In this document: positions 1 through 12,234 of the stretch, in pieces
How the letters are laid out: each line of letters begins with the position of its first letter
How positions within the stretch are numbered: position 1 is the first letter of the stretch
NCBI GenBank assembly: GCA_035582835.1
Contig: JAYKAV010003044.1
Span: 924,032 to 988,031, forward strand
From: Phoebastria nigripes
Taxonomy: Eukaryota > Chordata > Aves > Procellariiformes > Diomedeidae
Direction of reading: 5' to 3'
DNA length: 64,000 bases
Program-made: the position numbers and the translations under genes
Notes under the pieces: model-generated
What the model saw: only the letters and a program-made list of their open reading frames with translations
What the model was told of the DNA's origin: nothing
Databases searched by the model: none

Positions 1-3000
1 CTAAAATATGGTAAGGTGCCAGAGAGAGTTTGAAGAGGGGGCTCATTTTCTACAGATGCTCCTGAAGGTTTTTCCCTCCTCTTTACACCCGCCTCTATCC
101 CAACAAGCTTCAGACAGCAACCGGGAGGGGAGAACCTATCTCCTGCCACACCAATTATTTCCATCCTCCTCATTCAGTTAGCATCAGACAAACCATTTCA
201 GCTCCCCCAGTGCCCACGCTCCAGCTGCGAGATCTACGGAGCAACTGGAACCAGTTCAACACGGCAGTCTCCCACTGGCCGAGCGCTGGGACGCAGACAG
301 GTTTGCTGTGGGTAACTGCTGGACGGCGTCCATCATAGCCGGACCATCTCACCTCGTCTTTCAACCTCTCCAGCCTTTCCATCGCAGGCTGTTTGCTCCC
401 CGAAGCAGCAGGCAAGACCCTGGACGTGGCCCGGACACCCCTGCGCCTGCACCCAGGCTAGGGGAGCCCCCGCCTGCTTCGCTCGGAGGTTTGTCCATCT
501 CCCCCCAGCGCTGGGGGCTCCGTGCGAGCCCGAGCAGCTGCCCCGCACCGGGGTCTCGAGCTCCTGCATCCTTTTGCAGCCAGGCCACGGGAGGCCAAAG
601 ACCCTATTAACGCTTCTGCTGGCTCTGGTGCACATGATAGCGTTTTAGAGGGGAGGGAGCACCGATCTGCCGCAAACCNGACTTGAGAAAAATACTAATT
701 ATCTATCAGTTACCAGCTGGCCAGTGTGGCGAGGGGCTGCCTGTGAGAAAACAGCCGAGATCAGCTCGCGGCTCTAGCGTGTATGGGCAGCTCCGGGGAA
801 CCGAGAGTCCTGATAGCTTCCAACAAACAGGCAGGCTGCNGGCATGCCCCGTCTTGCAGCACCACAGCTCCCGGTCCTCCTCCCAGCCCCGTCGAAGCAG
901 CCTACCAGAGGGGGGCTTCGAACCTACAGGGAAAACCTTATTTTCAGCATCTGGCCATTGCTCTCTGCTGATAAGAAGGCCATTAAAAATGAAAAGGGAG
1001 GTGGCGGCAGCCTGGAGGGCTTCCCGCAGCACAGACCAGTGCGGCCACTTCGGTTCAGAGTTTGTGGCAACACGTGGTGCCTAGAGCCCAGCCCGGGAGT
1101 TGGGACATCCAACGTCACCCACCTGCTGCCCAGCATCCCTCTGCAAGGACAGACCTGGTTCTGGTAACACGAGCCCCAAACCCATGTCCCAAGTCTTCGC
1201 CCCTCCTCCATTCACCCATGTCCTAAATTTAGAAATTCAGCATTTTAAGGCTAGAGAGAACAGATGATGATCCTCTGGTTGGATTCCCTACACTGCTGGC
1301 CTAAGACCCCTGCCTACTCGTTCTGTGTTGAGCCAACGGTGTCTGCTTGAAGTACAGCTTATCTTTCGAGAGATATGCAGACTCTTCATTTGAATACTTC
1401 AGGAGTTGGAGAATCCACCACATTCCTTGGTAAATTGTTCCTATGGTTAATTATCCTCACTGTTAAAAAATTTCCACCTTGTTTCTAGTCTGAATTTGCC
1501 TGGCTTCAGCTTCCAAGCACTGGATCTCATTATGTCTTTTTCTATTAGATTAAAGAGCTGTCTGCTATCAGAAACCATCTCCTATGCAGACTGCGATCAA
1601 GCCACCCTTACTCTTCTCGTGGAGACCTTTCATGCAGTACGTTTCTCTGGTATCGCCCTACAAGGCATCTGTTCCAAATCTTTCATCTTCTTTGGATCTC
1701 CCTCCCAAACCTTTTCTGTTTTGTCAACAGAGGATTTGAAGTGTGGACACAAGAACTGCACGCAAGGGCCATGGGCTTGGTGATACCTTGCTCCCCCTGC
1801 CCAGGTGATGCTCGCCTGCCCAGCCCCTGTAGAGCAAGCCTCCCCACCGTGCAGCCAGCTCATCTCCAAACGGTCCTTGGCCATGAGCCCTGGGCTCCTT
1901 AGGAGCCTCCTTTCCTAATCACTGGAGAATAGATAATGCCAAGTCTCCCAGAGGAATAGCCAGAGGGATTCAGTCAAACCCTTCAGAAACAGGAATCTAT
2001 GGGGCTACACACTTCCATCAACCAAAGCTTATGATTGTATCAAAAAACTATGTCAAATTGTTTGACGAGACAACTCGCATTGAACTACTTGGTTTGGCAT
2101 TGCCTGTGCACCAGCTGTCCGTTCCTCCTTGGCTGGATTCTCCGTGATCCGACCCTAGATTGCAGGAGGCTTTGGAGCTGCTGGTCTGGCAGAGCTTCCT
2201 CTGGGGTTGAGGGCTCCCCACTGCTCCGAAGCGCTGCCTGGCAAGGCAGCTCCGCTGAATTCATGGTCAACACTTGTAACAGTCCTGGTGTAAATTATTT
2301 GGTGCAGTTAATCCTAAAGTATTCAAAAGCCATGAGGCTTCCCTAGCTACGGATGAAATAGGCACTGTTGTTTCTTTCAAAGTGCTGAATCAAACCATGC
2401 GTGTCCTTTAGCGCACCAAGATGGCTAATTCAGCTACCCTTGGCTGGACCATCACTGAGCTGTCAGATGTCCCCAGCCCTACTGACTGTACACTTAACTT
2501 GCCTTCCCAGATGCCTGCATTTCCTAACAGCTTTCCTAGTCTTGTACGCTGCTACATACATACACCTTCACAGTTTCTGTAGAGAATCACACTGCGTACA
2601 TACATCATTATTTGTATATTGACTGACTGGCAACATATAACGTATGTTTTTTTGCTGAATTCCTTTCCCTGTATAACCAGGACAGACTTTGAAGCGCAGC
2701 AGTGGCAACGCAGAGCTCAAGGCAAGTGGGAGAGAGGCAGCAGCCCTGTCTTCCAGCACAAAATGTGCAGCTGCGTGGCTGTGACAGCCATCAGCTGGGA
2801 GGACATGGAGTGAATCTGGCTCTCACCGCAGCAGGACCGTTCTTCATGTGGCAACCTCGGCGAGACGGACAGTCTGCACCCACATCAGCAGTCCTGCAGA
2901 AATTACTATTTCAAATGAAACATCCCCCACGCTCTCCAGGGTGCAAGACACTGCTGACCCACTTCTGTTCTCCACGAGGCTCAGCTTCAGCGCAGCAAAA

Positions 3001-5713
3001 CATGGGCCGGTTGGCGCTAGTCCTGCAGCCAGCCTGCTTTTGGGGGATGCACAATCACCCCAGCATCGTGGTTCAAAGGTCCGCACATCTCACTGACTGC
3101 CTTGCCAAGCATTAAAGCCAGTATGGCATTTAACTCCTCCGCTCTGGACTACTTCCCAGGAGGCCCCCCCTTGCAGCCACGCGCTCAGCAGCCTCAGCTC
3201 CCAGCCCTGGCTTGCGGGCGCATCCTCCGCAGGTGCTTACGGCTGCCCATGGCATGTTCGCCGGGCATCTCTCAAGTCCAGCTGCTCCCCCGAGGCTAGG
3301 AGGGTTCTCACAGCATCGATGTGGCACTGGCTGCTCTGACGTACAAAGGAGACCTTAACACAAAGGCTTGAGGGGAAAAAAAGCAATCCTGTCCTGATTA
3401 GCACAGCTGCCAGTAGGACACGACAGCTACAGGAGCACAGTCAGCACGGGGTGATGCTGAGACAGTCTGGGCTCAGTGTAGAGTTGTGGAAAGATCCCAG
3501 GCGGCTGGGATGGCTCCAGCGAGGGAAGGGGGCTGTCACGGGCTCCCTCACCATGTGGGACTGCCTCGGGGAGCCTCTTGCTGCTCCCTCTGCTCTTTTG
3601 GGGACAACCGACCAAAAAGACCTTAGTGGCTTTTTTGATTTACTCCCTGCAGCGGCAACATGCATCGTCTGGGACGAGGGAAGGGTATTTCCTTACTGCT
3701 AATTAAAGTGAGCACAGAGCGTATCTTTAGTAGGTGCTCTCTCCGTCTTTTGACATGCATGAGTGCACCCTGTCCGCAGTGCTGCCCGAGGGTGCCCTGC
3801 AGCACCCAGCCCGCCCCTGCCCATGGCTGTGTCCGCTCCATCCCAAAGCCATCTCCCTGGCACTGCTAGCTGGGGACAGTGGCGAGCAAGCATCGGACAC
3901 TTTCCGGTCCTCCTCCCTCCACGCCGGGACAGCTGGGACAAGACACCCTGCATCATTGTGGGTTCAGTTTCCATTTGGATGCTTTTGTGGCACAGGAATG
4001 CCTTCTTTCCCTGTGCAGGTCCTATGCAGCTTTACTTTTAACTGATGTGAGCTATCCCCCAATAGGGATAGGATTGGGCTGGTGTCACATCCTACCCTGA
4101 GGACCTTCAGTTTATTCAAAACCTGATGAAATGCATCCTTCAGCAACATCTTGCAAGGAAAGACAGTGGAAAAGAGTGAAGACTCAACCGCTCTTACGAG
4201 GACAAGTCGTATTTAACCGTGGTGCTGGTCCCAAGCCCCTGGTCAGCGCGACTCAGCAGTGAAGCTGTGAAGCTCCGGTGACNGGACACAGGGAAGCTGC
4301 TCCGCTGCCCCAGCCATGAATTTGCCTGCATTCAAACACCAGCTCGCTGCTGGCTTGCTGCTGGTTTGCCACTCCGCCCGCCCGTTGGTTTTCGCAGGAG
4401 AGACAGACCCGGCGCTGCGGCAGCTGCCATAACCCGTCCCCTCCCGCCCGCTCTCACCACAACGCTCCGGGAGCAGCCCGCCGCACCGCACCAGCAGCAG
4501 CGAGCGGAGCAGCACCCACCGGCCACGGCCCGGGGTCTGCCAGCACAAAAGCATCCGGAGACGCTTTCTCCCTACCGCGGGAAGGACTGTCTTGGCAATT
4601 AAACACGTCAGCTTCCAAAAATAAAAGTCATTATCACACCTCGGGCTGATATATCGCTCCTGGTCTGCTCTGCCTGTTTCATGATAATGTCAAACCGCAG
4701 CCCCAGAGGAAACCCCGTTGCTCACTCGTTGTGTCAGTTGCCTCGTCCCAGCCTTTCTGCTCCGCTAATATTTCCCGGAGGAGAAAACCCACCTGCCTCA
4801 AGCGTGCTGGTGAGCAGCTCTCCCAGGTGCTCAGCGAGGCGTCCGCCNCAGAAATGCCTCCTACACCAGCCACAAGTGCTGTTTGTTGTTAAAAACAGGG
4901 ACAGTGCTACACTGAGCCAGGAGCCAGGATGTGAATTTAGGACCTTTTGCCACAAAAAGCAAAGCAGGCGTCGTACGCTCTGCCCAGTTCCTGGGTCCCT
5001 GATCCGCAGAGGACTCCTCTGCCAGGCTGCAGGCGTGTGGTCAGACCGGCAGTGGACCAAACCTGCATCTCCACTCCAGAGGACCAGGCTGCTGCGCCCA
5101 CATCACAGACGGCAGGATGCCGTGCAGCGATCCCTCTGTGATTAAAAACCTACTCTGTTATTTTGCTGTGACTTCTAGAGATTAAGTTACTCTTCTGATA
5201 CAAGATGAAAAAGGATTGTAAATGACAAGCAAGAATTTACGGCGAAGCTGAGAATGGCCCTAGTAGATGCGAGCAAAGGTCCGTCTCGCCCACTGCTTTG
5301 CCTCTGACAGCAGTCACTGGCAAACGTGTAGGGAAGCACCACGAGAACAAGGCAGGTACTTCCCCAGGCCATTTCTCCAGCTTTGTGATTTTTGGGGACA
5401 TTTACCCGCAGTTTAGGGAACTGCTGCGAGAGAAGTTACATTCGAACCGCTGTGCCTGACAGCCCTTTTGGAGAAAATCCCTGAAAAGCAAGCACTGATG
5501 TTTCCTGCACGTTTCGCTTTCCAGGGCCACCTGTGCAGGCGAAGTTGCCATCGGGTGGTGGCTGCGTCCTGCAGCCACCCCACATGAGCATGCCCTCTGT
5601 GTCCCACTGCAAAGCACCACCGAGACATTCAGGTATTTGCGGCCGGCCAGCCGAAAACACCATCTGCAGTAGCAAGCATCAATCTAGCGAAGGCAAGAAG
5701 ACATGCAACTTAC
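1..5713 (-). other. TP73: TP73 intron 4 (partial)
   Basis: No exon of TP73 is recognisable here; the next exon should encode YSPLLKKLYCQ. The interval holds an old LINE fragment (about 1230-1700) and a GC- and CpG-rich patch at about 4360-4560 without convincing coding potential. The open frames are short, overlap on both strands and resemble nothing I know. Confidence 0.75.
1230..1700 (+). mobile_element. CR1/L3-type LINE 3' fragment
   Basis: The segment holds the text typical of old CR1/L3 LINE 3' ends: 'ggagaatccaccacattcct' and then, about 20 bp on, 'gttcctatggttaattatcc', 'cactgttaaaaaatttccac' and 'agtctgaatttgcctggctt'. It is in sense orientation on the plus strand and is degraded, with no open reverse transcriptase frame. 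Boundaries are approximate, and the family assignment is from memory of the consensus. Confidence 0.6.
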
Positions 5714-5959
5714 TGTCCAGGTGGCTGACTTGGCGGTGCTGGATTGCTGGAAGGTCACCTCAAAGTGGTGGGGACCGGGGTAGTCAGTGTTGGAGGGGAT
5801 GACGGGAGCTGGGGACATGGCGTCGAAGGTAGAGCTGGGCTGCGAGTAGGGCGAATGCGTTGGGACATTGGAGGTGTGCTCGGAGCTGTAGGGGCTGGTG
5901 GAGGCTGCTCTGCTGCCGATGCTCTGATCCATGCTGTTGTTCAGCAAATTGAACTGGGA
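5714..5959 (-). CDS. TP73: TP73 coding exon 4 (shared by TA and deltaN isoforms)
   Basis: This 82-codon exon is read leftward from an acceptor ending tcctccag to a donor gtaagttgc, and both ends are phase 0. It begins [12 protein letters not shown] and ends [10 protein letters not shown]. It contains the p73 hallmarks [13 protein letters not shown] and [18 protein letters not shown], so it spans the proline-rich linker and the first strand of the p53-family DNA-binding domain. In human p73 the same exon joins to the exon starting YSPLLKK. That exon is not in the window, so the rest of the DNA-binding, oligomerisation and SAM domains lie beyond the left edge. The exon follows exon 3 in TAp73 and exon 3' in deltaN-p73. 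The TFDAMSPAP variant of this block is p73-like rather than p53-like. The identification is secure. Confidence 0.96.
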
Positions 5960-8900
5960 CTGGAGGAAGGGAAAAGGGGAGGAGGGAAAAAAGAAAACAC
6001 CAGCCAGTTTAGAGACATGGAAACCTCAGCCACACTTCTCCAGGGCTCCAGGTGTCCTGTTACAGCCTCCTTAAAGGGCCAGCATGCGGGGAAGCCAGCC
6101 AAAAGAGCCGGTCTGGGTCGCTTGGGTTTTGAACAGGTCACCACTTGTGCAAGGGATAAACTCAATACACGTAAATCATCCCCTTCTATCNGCTCCATCC
6201 TCACTGGAGGCAGCGAGGTGCCAAGATCCCTGATTTCTAGCACATCTGGCTATGCAAAGCCACTCTTTTGCCAGCGGGGGACCGGGCAGGGATTTTCTGG
6301 GCTTTGGTCAGGTGTGGGAGATGTCCCGCTGCAGAGTGGGGAGTGATGGCCCCATCCCACTTGCAGGGCTCTGCTCGACGGTGGCCTTTCCAGCGGCCAG
6401 AGCATCGAGGCTTGGGGAAGCTGCCCTGGCATGCCGCGCCAGCGTGAGGCGACCACCAGCCTCTGACGAAGGCATCGCTCCCACTGCAACTGCATCACCC
6501 AACGTCCAACCTGTTCTCCAGACATCTCCCACATGCATTCACTTGTCGCGAACGTACACACGCACAGCACTTCTGGAAGCGTTTCTCGATGAAGAGCCAG
6601 CTCTGAATGGTGGTTTGTGTAATTCATTTCCTAGCCGGGATGTTTGCTTTCAGTGGCTTTCACTGATGCAGGTCTAATTTGGGGAAAACCTCAAACCTAC
6701 AAAGCACGTAGCTATGATGCAGCACACTGCAGTAAGGTCCCAGAGCAAACGTACCTATTTATGCATGTACTGGCTCTTATTCCAGACATGTTGGACCAAA
6801 TCCTGACTTTTTACAATTTTTTTTCTTATTCCTCTTCTGACCAATTACTGTCAGATACTTCCAATAAAAGCTGGCAGCTCTTTTATCTGCAGGCATAGCC
6901 TAAGCAAAGCTATGTTCTCAAAAGCCGCATGGCTAAAGTGGCCTTAATCTTCCAGCTGAAAATCAGACCAAAAAAAAAATCATTTTTTCTATGGTAGAGA
7001 AATAAACTAATTCAAAAAAAAAACCCATCCCAAACGTAACCGTTTCTCAAAGAAAGTGGGATTTTTTTCCCCAGAAATCTGCAATTCCCGAATTGCTCAA
7101 GGGTTGCTCTCCCGGCATTTGCAAGCCAGCAGCATGTGGCAGTCCCAGAGGCGGGTGCTGCCGGCGGCTGCCTGGGCTCCGCCGGTGACCACGCACAGCG
7201 GCCGTTGCGTTGCTGCTTGTCTCCCCGACTCCCCGCAGCACCCTGCGCCGGACGACGAACAGGCCGCCCGCCTGTGCTCCCCGCTTCACCCAGCTCCAGC
7301 CCCCACCGCCTCCCCCCGGCCCCGGCGGGGACGGTCCCTCCAGCCACCAGCACCAGCTGGGGCAGCTCCGGGAAACCCGGAGCTCCTGGAAGGCGGCTGT
7401 CACCGTCCCTCAGCCCAGCAGGCTCAGCCGTCTGCCTTCTCCTCCGAAGGGCTGCAAGGCTCACAGCTTAGGAATCAAGAGACGTGTTTTAACTTGGGAT
7501 CCCAACCTCACCCAAACGTCTATGATGTATAATGGTTTAAAGGCAATCATCCTTCTCCAGGAAAGTTCTCCTGTTGTCTGCATCTCTCGCAAGGTCGTTG
7601 GAGCCTGTGACTAACTGGAGGAATGCTGAACAAGATCTGGCTTGCTTTTACACATATAGCCATTTTCTCCCCTAAAATATGTGCGTAAACCCCTCTATTC
7701 CTTCTCACCGCTCTATAAATAGCCCAGCCAAAGACAAACCACCCCCATCCAAGCTTTCCACAATCCCAGGCTTCTCCTGGAGAAAAAGTTACAAGACGCT
7801 TCTGCAAAACGGGCGTTAAAAATGCGCACGGAAAGCCCTTGCCGTCCAGCCGGGAAACTGCCTGGCTGCAGGCAGCTGCGGTGGGGACTGCAGGGCCAGG
7901 GCAGCCTCGGTGGCGGGTGACACNGGCTGGAAGGCGTGCGGCGTAAGTCACCCTTGAAAAGCAAAGCTCAGGCATCGACCAGGAGGAGAGCAGCAAGGGG
8001 AAAAGGGATTGCTGCTTGTCAGGGCTGATCCGCAGCCCAAATAATCCACGAGTACCACAACTGAGCTGTTTTGTTCTCCTGGGACAACGGAAGGGCCCCA
8101 GGGAACAGGCTGCACACACGCCCTGGGCCCAGCCACGTGCCTTTTTTAGGAATGAATGGAGAGTAAGTGCTCTGCGCTTGATGAGCAAACAAGGCGATCT
8201 TCAGTGCTACCCTTGCACCCGTACNTGCGTACTCAGAAGCAGCAGGCTACGTCCGCAACGCCCAGCAGAGCACGGCACGTGCACTCCCGCGGTTGCTCAT
8301 CTCCTGCCGGAATGGGACACAACCGGGAAGCCTTTCACCTCCCAGCAGTATCTGCTGCTCAGGAGCCACAAGTTCGGGAGCTGCAGGGCAGGCTAGGGGT
8401 GAGGTGGCCCTTGGAAGTGGACAGAAAAAAACTCCGCAAAACTCATCCCCACATGATTTTGTGAGTTTGCAGTGCTTAGAGCCAGGACTGTGAGCAGCTG
8501 AAGCCTGTGGCTGTAAAGTGTAATGGACAGGTAAATCGGGACCGACCGACTGAGAAGAGCATCCCAACCTCCGCACAGGAGAGAGCCTTCCCTCGGGGAA
8601 AACGGCGACCTCTTTGCACACGAAGGACACACAAGACCCAGAGCATCACCTCTGCAAGCCGGGCTGGCCGCCCCGAGCCGGGATCCCCTGCCAGCACAAA
8701 GCAACAGGCAGTGCCCCAAGTACCGGGGCTTTGGAAATCCACTGGCAGAGATACCCAAAATCAGGTGCAGGGGAAAAATGACCAACTTGTTTTTAAAAAT
8801 TTACTATATTTCGGAAACATTCCCTTAAAAGACAAATCGAAGGCACAAGTGTTTCTGTGTGTATGTGTGTCAACAAACCCAACACAGCACTTGTGTGGGT

Positions 8901-9784
8901 ATGTCTGTAAATATATATATACACACACACACATATGTTTATACACACACATATATAAATATTCACAACTGCAGCAACGACCTCCCCAGTAACAGCACTA
9001 CAGTACAAAGCAAACCCGGTACATATGTGCTTTGTACCAACATACGTAAGACAAAAAAGAGGAATGAAGTAATTTCTGGTCGGGAAGTACAGCACCGCAC
9101 CTTTCTATCTCTNCTGCATCTATGCCTGTATCTAACTTTTCTGAATGCCAGAAAGCAGACACAAAACCCTTCTAAGAAAGCAACCTCAGTGCTTGAGGAC
9201 AGGGCTGAAAATGTATCGCCTGAAAGCGCAGGTACCATTTCATCTGCTCTACTCTCCCAGAGACTTTAAAGCAGGGAAGGAAAGCCTGCCTGGGGCCGCA
9301 GGTGCATGCCGTGAGCTTGGCTGAGGAGGTCCCCAGTGGATGACAAACTGGTGCTGGTGGTGCCCAGCACCACAGGGTGTTCCTCGGACGGATGCTCCAG
9401 CTAACACCCCTCCCGTCTGCACGTACGCAGGTGAGGGAGCCTGTACCCCTTTGCACCAAAGGTTTAAATCGCACCTTGGGCTCTGCAAGCACCAGATCAG
9501 GCAAAGCAAGAGAGGAATGCTGACCGAGCCACTGAGGCTGCAGCATCCCACACTGATAGGTTATAGTTCACGGCTGGGGCCGGAGCAGCTGCAGCTCCTC
9601 CGTGCAGCCATGGACGGACGAAGGCTCGCACCGTGCTGAGCCCCTGGTGCATCCCGGGCAGCAGCGGGCACGGAGGCTCAGCAGGCAGAGCCAGAGCCTG
9701 TGCCCAGCTCCTGCCTCGGTGGCGGAGGATGATTTCAAATAAGAAGCAGCAAGGCAAAACCCGTTAATAACAAGGAGCACCTAC
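5960..9784 (-). other. TP73: TP73 intron between exon 3' and exon 4
   Basis: This interval is intronic for all TP73 isoforms. It contains a GC/CpG-rich stretch at about 7130-7440 and an AT/AC microsatellite at about 8909-8960. No further exon or RNA gene was recognised. Confidence 0.8.
8909..8960. repeat. (AT)n/(AC)n compound microsatellite
   Basis: Runs of AT and AC dinucleotides occur here (atatatatat, acacacacacacac, acacacac, atatata), with interrupted TG repeats just upstream at about 8855-8875. Confidence 0.9.
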
Positions 9785-9823
9785 CGTGGTATAATGCTGC
9801 ATCGGGTCGCTAATGTACAGCAT
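9785..9823 (-). CDS. TP73: TP73 alternative first coding exon 3' (deltaN-p73 start)
   Basis: A 13-codon coding segment reads MLYISDPMQHYTT and ends at a donor gtaggtgctc. Human deltaN-p73 also has 13 unique residues, recalled as MLYVGDPARHLAT, followed at the same junction by (A/S)QFNLL. The start codon has A at -3 (taaaATGC). The exon lies between exons 3 and 4, as in human, and splices in phase to exon 4. The product lacks the transactivation domain and in mammals acts as a dominant-negative inhibitor of p53 and TAp73. The 5' UTR and the internal promoter (P2) lie immediately to the right. Length, position, phase and sequence all agree. Confidence 0.93.
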
Positions 9824-10109
9824 TTTAGTCGTCTCGGGATTCACAGAGCGCTGGGAAGCGTCCCGCCACTGGAGTCATGGGGTCGGGGTGGCGGCGGGGA
9901 TGGCCGGGGTAGGAAGGCGGGTGGAATGAGGGAGCACGGGAGCAGGGCCAGGGCAGGCAGCGCCAGGGATGCTGCACTGGCCACCCGTGTGCCGCCGTGT
10001 GTTGGCTTTTTTGCTTTTTTCATCTCCCTTAGTTCTGTCAACTAGCTGCATCCAACAACAAAACGGGGCCCACCCCTTTCTGTCCCTCATGACTATTCAT
10101 TAAAGCACA
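9824..10109 (-). promoter_or_regulatory. TP73: deltaN-p73 promoter P2 and exon 3' 5' UTR region
   Basis: This interval lies between the p53 element and the deltaN ATG and must hold the internal transcription start and the exon 3' 5' UTR. It is G-rich on the plus strand around 9880-9960. I cannot place the start site from sequence alone. Confidence 0.55.
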
Positions 10110-10129
10110 GGGCAGGCCCCAGCTTGCCC
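10110..10129 (-). promoter_or_regulatory. TP73: p53 response element of the deltaN-p73 promoter (P2)
   Basis: On the minus strand the 20 bases read GGGCAAGCTGGGGCCTGCCC. They form two p53-type half-sites (RRRCWWGYYY) with no spacer, each with one mismatch. As I recall it, the functional human P2 element is GGGCAAGCTGAGGCCTGCCC, which differs at one base. The site lies 286 bp upstream of the deltaN ATG. In human this element lets p53 and TAp73 induce deltaN-p73, giving negative feedback. An AT-rich stretch (TTTAATGAATA, minus strand) follows within 20 bp, but I do not call it a TATA box. Confidence 0.82.
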
Positions 10130-10363
10130 AGTGATGGACTGGGCGATACCAACCATTCCCACCACAGGGAGAGCGGGGGTCCAGCTCCATCATCAAACCC
10201 AGCCAGATCCCGTTCCAGAAAGCTGCTTGCAGCCTCACTGGGCTAGAAACCCATTTGGCCAGCACCCTTTACCAGCAGACCAAAGTGGCTGCACTTGCAT
10301 CGACCAGACGATGCAGTGACTCTGAGATAGCTCCATATCTCAGAGATACGGAGTTATCCCTGT

Positions 10364-10527
10364 CTAGATGGATAGATGTGGATAGATGTGGATAGATGGA
10401 TATCTAGATGGATAGGTACGGATAGATATGGATAGATAGGGACAGATGGCTAGACAGATATCTAGATGGACAGATATGGATAGATATCTAGATGGATAGA
10501 TATGGATAGATGGATAGATAGATATCT
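10364..10527. repeat. GATA/GGATAGAT minisatellite
   Basis: Imperfect repeats of 'gatagatg' and 'gatatctagatg' fill about 164 bp. The repeat lies about 235 bp from the P2 p53 element and is expected to be length-polymorphic. Confidence 0.9.
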
Positions 10528-12234
10528 GGAACGACCAGACAGATTTCCTTCCGACTCCAGGCAGAGGGATGAACGGTGTTTCCTACAGCCAGACCCCACC
10601 GTGGAAGGCTGCATGCTGAAGCAGATAAGCAGTTCAAAGAGTGGCATGGCATATTTTCAAAGGGGGAACCAGCGTGCATCACCCACCTCCCAACACTGGT
10701 GTGCACACGCCGACCCATGCACAAGTAGGTCAGTGGCAGTGTCGTATGTAAAGCCTAAAGCACTGCACGAACTACTGGTCTTGAAGTTGTCGTCTCTACG
10801 CAAAAAGGGTGGCTGAGGAATTGTTCACATCTTTAATTACAGCAACTCCGCCCACAGGACCCTGAAACAGGTTTTTAGGAGCAACGCAGTGCCCATGCAA
10901 TGCCAAGAGCATCACACCTGACTGGAGGGCAGGTCACAGAGGCNCCTGAGCCACCGAGCACCAGCACCGGTGCTGGGCACCACAGCACCCGCTGCTTCCC
11001 ACACATCTGCTCCAGCACTGCTGAGCACAAGCAGCAGGCATCGCAGCGCGGGCTGAGCGGTCCCTCCACCGCAGCTCCCCTGTCTTGCCTTTCTTTCAGG
11101 CCAGCAGCATCACATTATCTGTGCATTTATTTTCATGCATGTCAGCCTGCCACGCGTTTCGGTGATGCCGGCTGGCGAGACCTGGCCGTGGCTCACTGGG
11201 AGCTCAGCAGCGCAGCGCTCGGTTGCACAATCAGGCCAATGCAAATATTTACTACCGGCTCATTATCCCGAGCAAGGGCCAGCAGCCAGCTCTGCCCTGC
11301 CTGTGCACAGCCGCTGTGCTCAGAGCCCTGCAAGGCCAGGGCTCGCCCGGCCCTGGCAGCACCCCGGGCTGCACCGACTCCCGCCGGGCTCGGCTTCAGT
11401 TACAGCGGGAACAAGAAGAAAGGCGATGGCAAGCCCAGCGAGGGGCAGCTCCCCAATTAGCACCACCGCCCCAGCCTGATCCCTCTGCCAGGCTCCTGCC
11501 CGCTGCAGACAAAGGCCCGGGAAGGGAGGGAAAGCAAGCAAAAAGCGAGGGAAAAGGGGGCTGGGGGAGGGGATGCAAGCTGGCGAGGAGGGAAACAGCG
11601 GCTTTCTGGAGGGAGATGCTGCCAACGGCCGGCGCTGCTTCAGGGATGCTCCCGGGAGGCCACCCTGCTCGGGGCACTGAACATGCACAAGTGACCTGGA
11701 GGTCTCGCATGCCCACTGCGCTTTTCCAACCCTTTGCCTTAGATGGAGATGCACCAGCTTCTTGGAGGGAAGGGTGATGGCACGAACCCTCGGGGACTGT
11801 GGCGGGAGCAGAGATGGGCTTTGGGAGCGCGACGTGCCCCCCAGCAGCTCTGCCTCGCCAGCAGCTTACAAACGGCTTTCACTACACAGCACGTTTATAC
11901 TGGAGCGAATTACACTCTTCTCCTGTTGAGGAACTTGAGCTCCACCACCATTATAGCACAGAGCCCCTACTGCTGCATGCAGCAGTGTTACCTATTAATA
12001 AGTAGCCACTATTTTACAGAACACTGTACCATCCAGCTGCAATCCTCAGTACAGTCATCGATTACAGGTTATCAGACCCTGCACAAATGGCAGCAGCACT
12101 GCACCTGTAGTGGTTGTGTTCAGTTTATGAATCAGCAAGCATCCCACTTCCTACCCCAGAGCCCCCAACCCACTGCGGGGAAAACAGGTTTGTCTTTGAT
12201 GCAGCTCCCATTTGTGCAGTCTGAGCACACTCAC

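Larger units (their letters stand above)
9824..12234 (-). other. TP73: TP73 intron 3 between exon 3 and exon 3'
   Basis: For TA transcripts this is intronic; for deltaN transcripts its left part is promoter and 5' UTR. It contains the P2 p53 element, a GATA-type minisatellite and a GC-rich stretch at about 11280-11650. No other exon was seen. Confidence 0.75.

Noticed and set aside
4243..4554. Open frame in a CpG-rich patch of TP73 intron 4
   Set aside because: GC-rich DNA gives long frames in several registers here; no family resemblance.
4890..4960. Possible third MIR-like fragment (gagccaggatgtgaatttag)
   Set aside because: Too short a match to MIR to call without a repeat search.
7547..8188. 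213-codon minus-strand open frame
   Set aside because: It is intronic, contains an N, has low-similarity composition and no domain or splice support.
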